From contig NW_026516677.1 of NCBI RefSeq assembly GCF_025766255.1, positions 372,001 through 436,000 of the forward strand: a stretch of DNA of 64,000 nucleotides, written 5' to 3'. A program made the translations under genes and the position numbers. The notes beneath the pieces are model-generated. The model ran no database searches. It worked only from the letters and a program-made list of their open reading frames with translations, and was not told the DNA's origin. This DNA is from Zychaea mexicana (taxonomy: Eukaryota > Mucoromycota > Mucoromycetes > Mucorales > Lichtheimiaceae). Positions 60,985 through 64,000 of the stretch are shown here, one piece after another (the first letter of the stretch is position 1; each line of letters starts with the position of its first letter).

Positions 60985-63900
60985 ATGCAGACCATTGTCG
61001 GCCGAAACATCGTATGGTGTGGTAATGGTGACCATGAAGTCAATAGTAAAACGACGGCTGAAAACGGCGACATGCTGGGTCTCTCGGGCTTTTATATCAA
61101 CAGTCGAGGGTCGAGTTTAAGCAGTAGTGCAGTAACGTCTCGAGCGTCATCTCCTTCTCCATCGCAGCCATGGGATCAGCACCCCCCTCAGCAACAACGG
61201 TCTAAATCAACTGTTTTACACAGACGTACGGGATCGTCCCCTACAACAGATTACCCGGCTGCAGCTCACTCGCCTAGTTTAGAAGCACCGCATCCTGTAA
61301 CGACTGTTTCCAGCACACTTTTAAACCAGCAGCAGCACCACAACCACCACCATCACACTGCGGATATGCGACGCTCAGAAAGCGCGTCATCACTTCGCTC
61401 ATCCAACAGCACGACTGTGGAAGATTCGTCACTCACCAAAAGTGCATACAAAACATCCCGTTTAAAACGACCAGCAGCACGACAACACGTTTTAAAGCAG
61501 CCACAACGCCAGTATTCGCGTGATCGGGACGTTGAGCGTGGGTTATTGGATGTCAACTTGACGCTCCATTTGAGTACCGACGAAGCTGCATTTTTCAAAA
61601 GTGAGACAATACCCAATACCGTTAACCCGTCGTTCCGGGCATTGGACTCGTCGCAATGGTCGTCGTGGTATGATGGCGTACAGACAGAGATTGTGATCCG
61701 TTTGTGGGCGCGCCACTCGTTTCCCGAATCAGCAACAGCAGTGCGTCCTTCTGCTTCGGAAGATCATCATCATCACCATACTTCTTCAGCTTCAACGACG
61801 GCGGCGATGAAACTGAGACGACCGTCGCAACCGACTGAAGAGTATCAGCTTTTGCTCGAGTGGCAGGTCGATTTAAATGCATTAGCATTTGTTGGCAAGA
61901 CGGTATACATGAAATCTTTTATTTCTTTTAAATTTATTGCGTCTGCTGTTATTCTACTGGAAAGGTAAAGTTAATTGGCATAAACTTGTAAAATGTTCTA
62001 GCTGCAAGATCCACCCTCTTCATTTACGGAGAACACGCTTTTACTCGAGTTTGAGGATGGGTTCTACACTGCGCCAGATATTGTGGTAAAGTTGTCTTTT
62101 TCTCCTTATGCATGTTTGATGCAGACGTATATGCAGTCTCTTTTGTTTCGCCTTACACTGACTTGAAACTGCTTCTTTATTTTTCCCATTAGTCAAAACT
62201 AATTATACAAAGCAAAAGATCGAGTTTGATTGATCCATACGGAGAGAATGATCAAGCAAGCATCGATACTGAGCATTCGGTCAACAAAGTAAAAGACCTC
62301 CTGCAATTCTTTTACATTAGTGGCTTATGTATATATGATACGTGTGTCGAACATCTCATTGATACATATATTTCTTTATTAGTCTAAGCGATCGTATAGT
62401 CTAGACAACCTTCTCAAGTATGTTCTCATCGAATGCTCGGGGTAAAAGGGAGACCTGATGCATGATAACAAAAGCCATTAACTTTTCAAACTTCTAGGGT
62501 TAATACCTTAAAACAATGTATATTCGATACCCAAAAGTCTGCCGAACAAGTACGACAAAATATAAGTGATATTTTAATCAAAGAAGATAATCGGTTTCGT
62601 CTGGTAAGAACTTGATAGAAAGGACCCCTATTGTCCTATTATATATCCGTTACTTTGTGAACAGATCTTAACTCATTCTTGATGACAGGCACGGGAACGT
62701 GACCAACGACAATGTAAATTGGAAGGGATAGAAGCTGAGCTTGTCAAAGAAAAAATTGGTATTCGCAAAGGTAAATATAATACAACAATACTAAATTACC
62801 CTCTTGGTGTTAATTATCGTATAATCTTTAGGACGCCAACGGATAGCCCATCTACGAGATTTGCTAGCTAAGCGCAAATCTGAACTAAGCAAGTCCCACG
62901 AGTGTCTTGAAGCCGAAAAAGAGGACTTGGCGGATAATGAACAATTACTTGAACGCAGTATACAAACACACGAACGCCTTTTCCATCAATTGAATCGTCG
63001 CAAAAAGGAGCTTGTAGCCGATTTATTTTCCATATACCCCATTGAACAGGTAAGAAAAAAACAAATCCTTTCTTTTGAATTCTGCTACTATTTCCCATTT
63101 CCCTCTTTGGGTATCGCATATATTTCCTTGGTTGATTATATATAAAAAAACAAGTCGTTCGATGATATGCATCAGTTTTGTATACGGGACATATACCTAC
63201 CCAATTCCGTTTACACCGGATGTAACGACGAGTCGATCGCAACCGCATTAGGATTTACGGCACATCTTGTTTCCATGTTGGCATTTTACCTTGATATTCC
63301 TTTGAGATATCCTATTCGGCCCATGGGTTCCAGAGCTTCCATCAAGGATCCCGTATCGTCGATTAGCGGGCCCACAGAGTATGTATCTCTATCATCCACA
63401 ATTATCTGTCAGTTTTGCGTGTATACTTACTCAACAAAATGATCGCCAGGTTTCCACTTTATGCAAAAGGCGTCGATCGCTACCGATTCGAATTCGGTGT
63501 GTTTTTACTCAATAAGAACATTGAACAGGTAAGAACCGTCGTTCTTGAATGCGCTAGCACTGATAGTAACAGATGTTTTGGTGTGTGTGTGTGTGTATAT
63601 ATATATGTGTGTGGAGGAAAAATATACTAAGTAGGCCTTCAAATTGATGTATCTTTAGTTAATGAATGCCTACGGCTTAATTGTCATTGATCTCCGTTAC
63701 ACGCTTCCCAATATTCACTATTTCATTCAAGCCATCCTTACCACCTCCATATCATCCGGTCCAACATCCATGTCTGTATTATCAATATCATCATACGCAA
63801 ACCAACCAGGTGGCGATCCAACAGAAGCGACTAACAGCAACAACAAGAGCAAACGAAGATCGCGGCTATTACGGCACCGTATCACTCCTGAACAACAAAC

Positions 63901-64000
63901 TGTGTCTTCTGCGCCTGCTCCTGCTAGTACCACTTCTTCAACCACGAGTCATCATTCGAAGGGTCCTAACCACCAACGCACTTCAAGTCTCAATGGGTCT
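60985..64000 (+). CDS. UVRAG/Vps38-type PI3-kinase complex II subunit (partial)
   Basis: Subunit of the Vps34 complex acting in endosomal sorting and autophagy. Ten exons lie inside the window (60985-61902, 62002-62085, 62193-62288, 62383-62417, 62498-62603, 62689-62770, 62832-63049, 63155-63378, 63450-63528, 63659-64000+), giving at least 728 residues; the 3' end is cut off. A Ser/His-rich N-terminal region leads to a C2-like domain (LLDVNLTLHLSTDEAAFFKS, then VIRLWARHSF). A coiled coil at about 366-513 is Lys/Glu/Arg-rich. The BARA-like region contains IRDIYLPNS, ALGFTAHLVSMLAFYLDIPL, LYAKGVDRYRFEFGVFLLNK and LIVIDLRYTLPNIHYF, which match UVRAG rather than Atg14. The last visible part is Ser/Lys-rich. 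Confidence 0.9.

Overview
The window is nuclear DNA of a Mucorales-type (Mucoromycota) fungus. The strongest sign is the divergent pair carB / carRP near 10.7-15.0 kb. A bifunctional lycopene cyclase-phytoene synthase beside a bacterial-type phytoene dehydrogenase is the carotenoid layout of Mucor, Phycomyces and Blakeslea. Supporting signs are many short introns (mostly 50-150 nt, GT-AG, one clear GC-AG), fungal-type proteins (Sec3, Cyc8/Ssn6, AreA-like GATA factor, secreted GH20) and Gln/His/Ser/Pro-rich tracts. I see no rRNA, convincing tRNA, CRISPR or plasmid/viral features.

Layout. 2.4-6.5 kb (+): mitochondrial-type seryl-tRNA synthetase and methylthioadenosine phosphorylase, separated by a decayed Tc1/mariner transposase with a terminal repeat array. 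7.9-12.5 kb (-): a RING+RRM protein, a small Thr/His-rich protein ending in a CaaX box, and carB. A 518-bp divergent promoter separates carB from carRP (13.05-14.95 kb, +). 17.6-20.1 kb (+): a two-AT-hook protein and an ABHD11-type hydrolase, followed by a bZIP gene relic. 21.9-30.1 kb (-): exocyst SEC3 (17 exons), a NUC1-type endonuclease, and a single-pass membrane protein with three PPxY motifs. 32.5-42.3 kb (+): a GATA factor, a phytanoyl-CoA dioxygenase-like enzyme, a thaumatin-like secreted protein and a secreted beta-N-acetylhexosaminidase. 43.0-45.0 kb (-): a TMEM115-type Golgi pseudo-rhomboid. 48.6-52.7 kb (+): CYC8/SSN6. 53.2-58.4 kb (-): exportin-7 (19 exons). 61.0-64.0 kb (+): UVRAG/Vps38, cut by the window end.

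Functional links. carB and carRP together convert GGPP to beta-carotene, and their shared promoter implies co-regulation. SEC3 (exocytosis), UVRAG/Vps38 (PI3-kinase complex II), TMEM115 (Golgi) and the PPxY protein (possible Rsp5 adaptor) are all membrane-traffic genes but are not a physical cluster. Most of the rest is a housekeeping mix.

Exon boundaries were built by hand from splice signals, reading-frame continuity and recognisable family motifs, and every multi-exon model closes in frame. Intergenic DNA is more AT-rich and holds several decayed coding fragments that I could only partly identify. I found no convincing undescribed multi-gene system. The most novel items are the RING-RRM protein, the CaaX protein next to carB, the PPxY membrane protein, and the structured CAG/CTG intron of CYC8.
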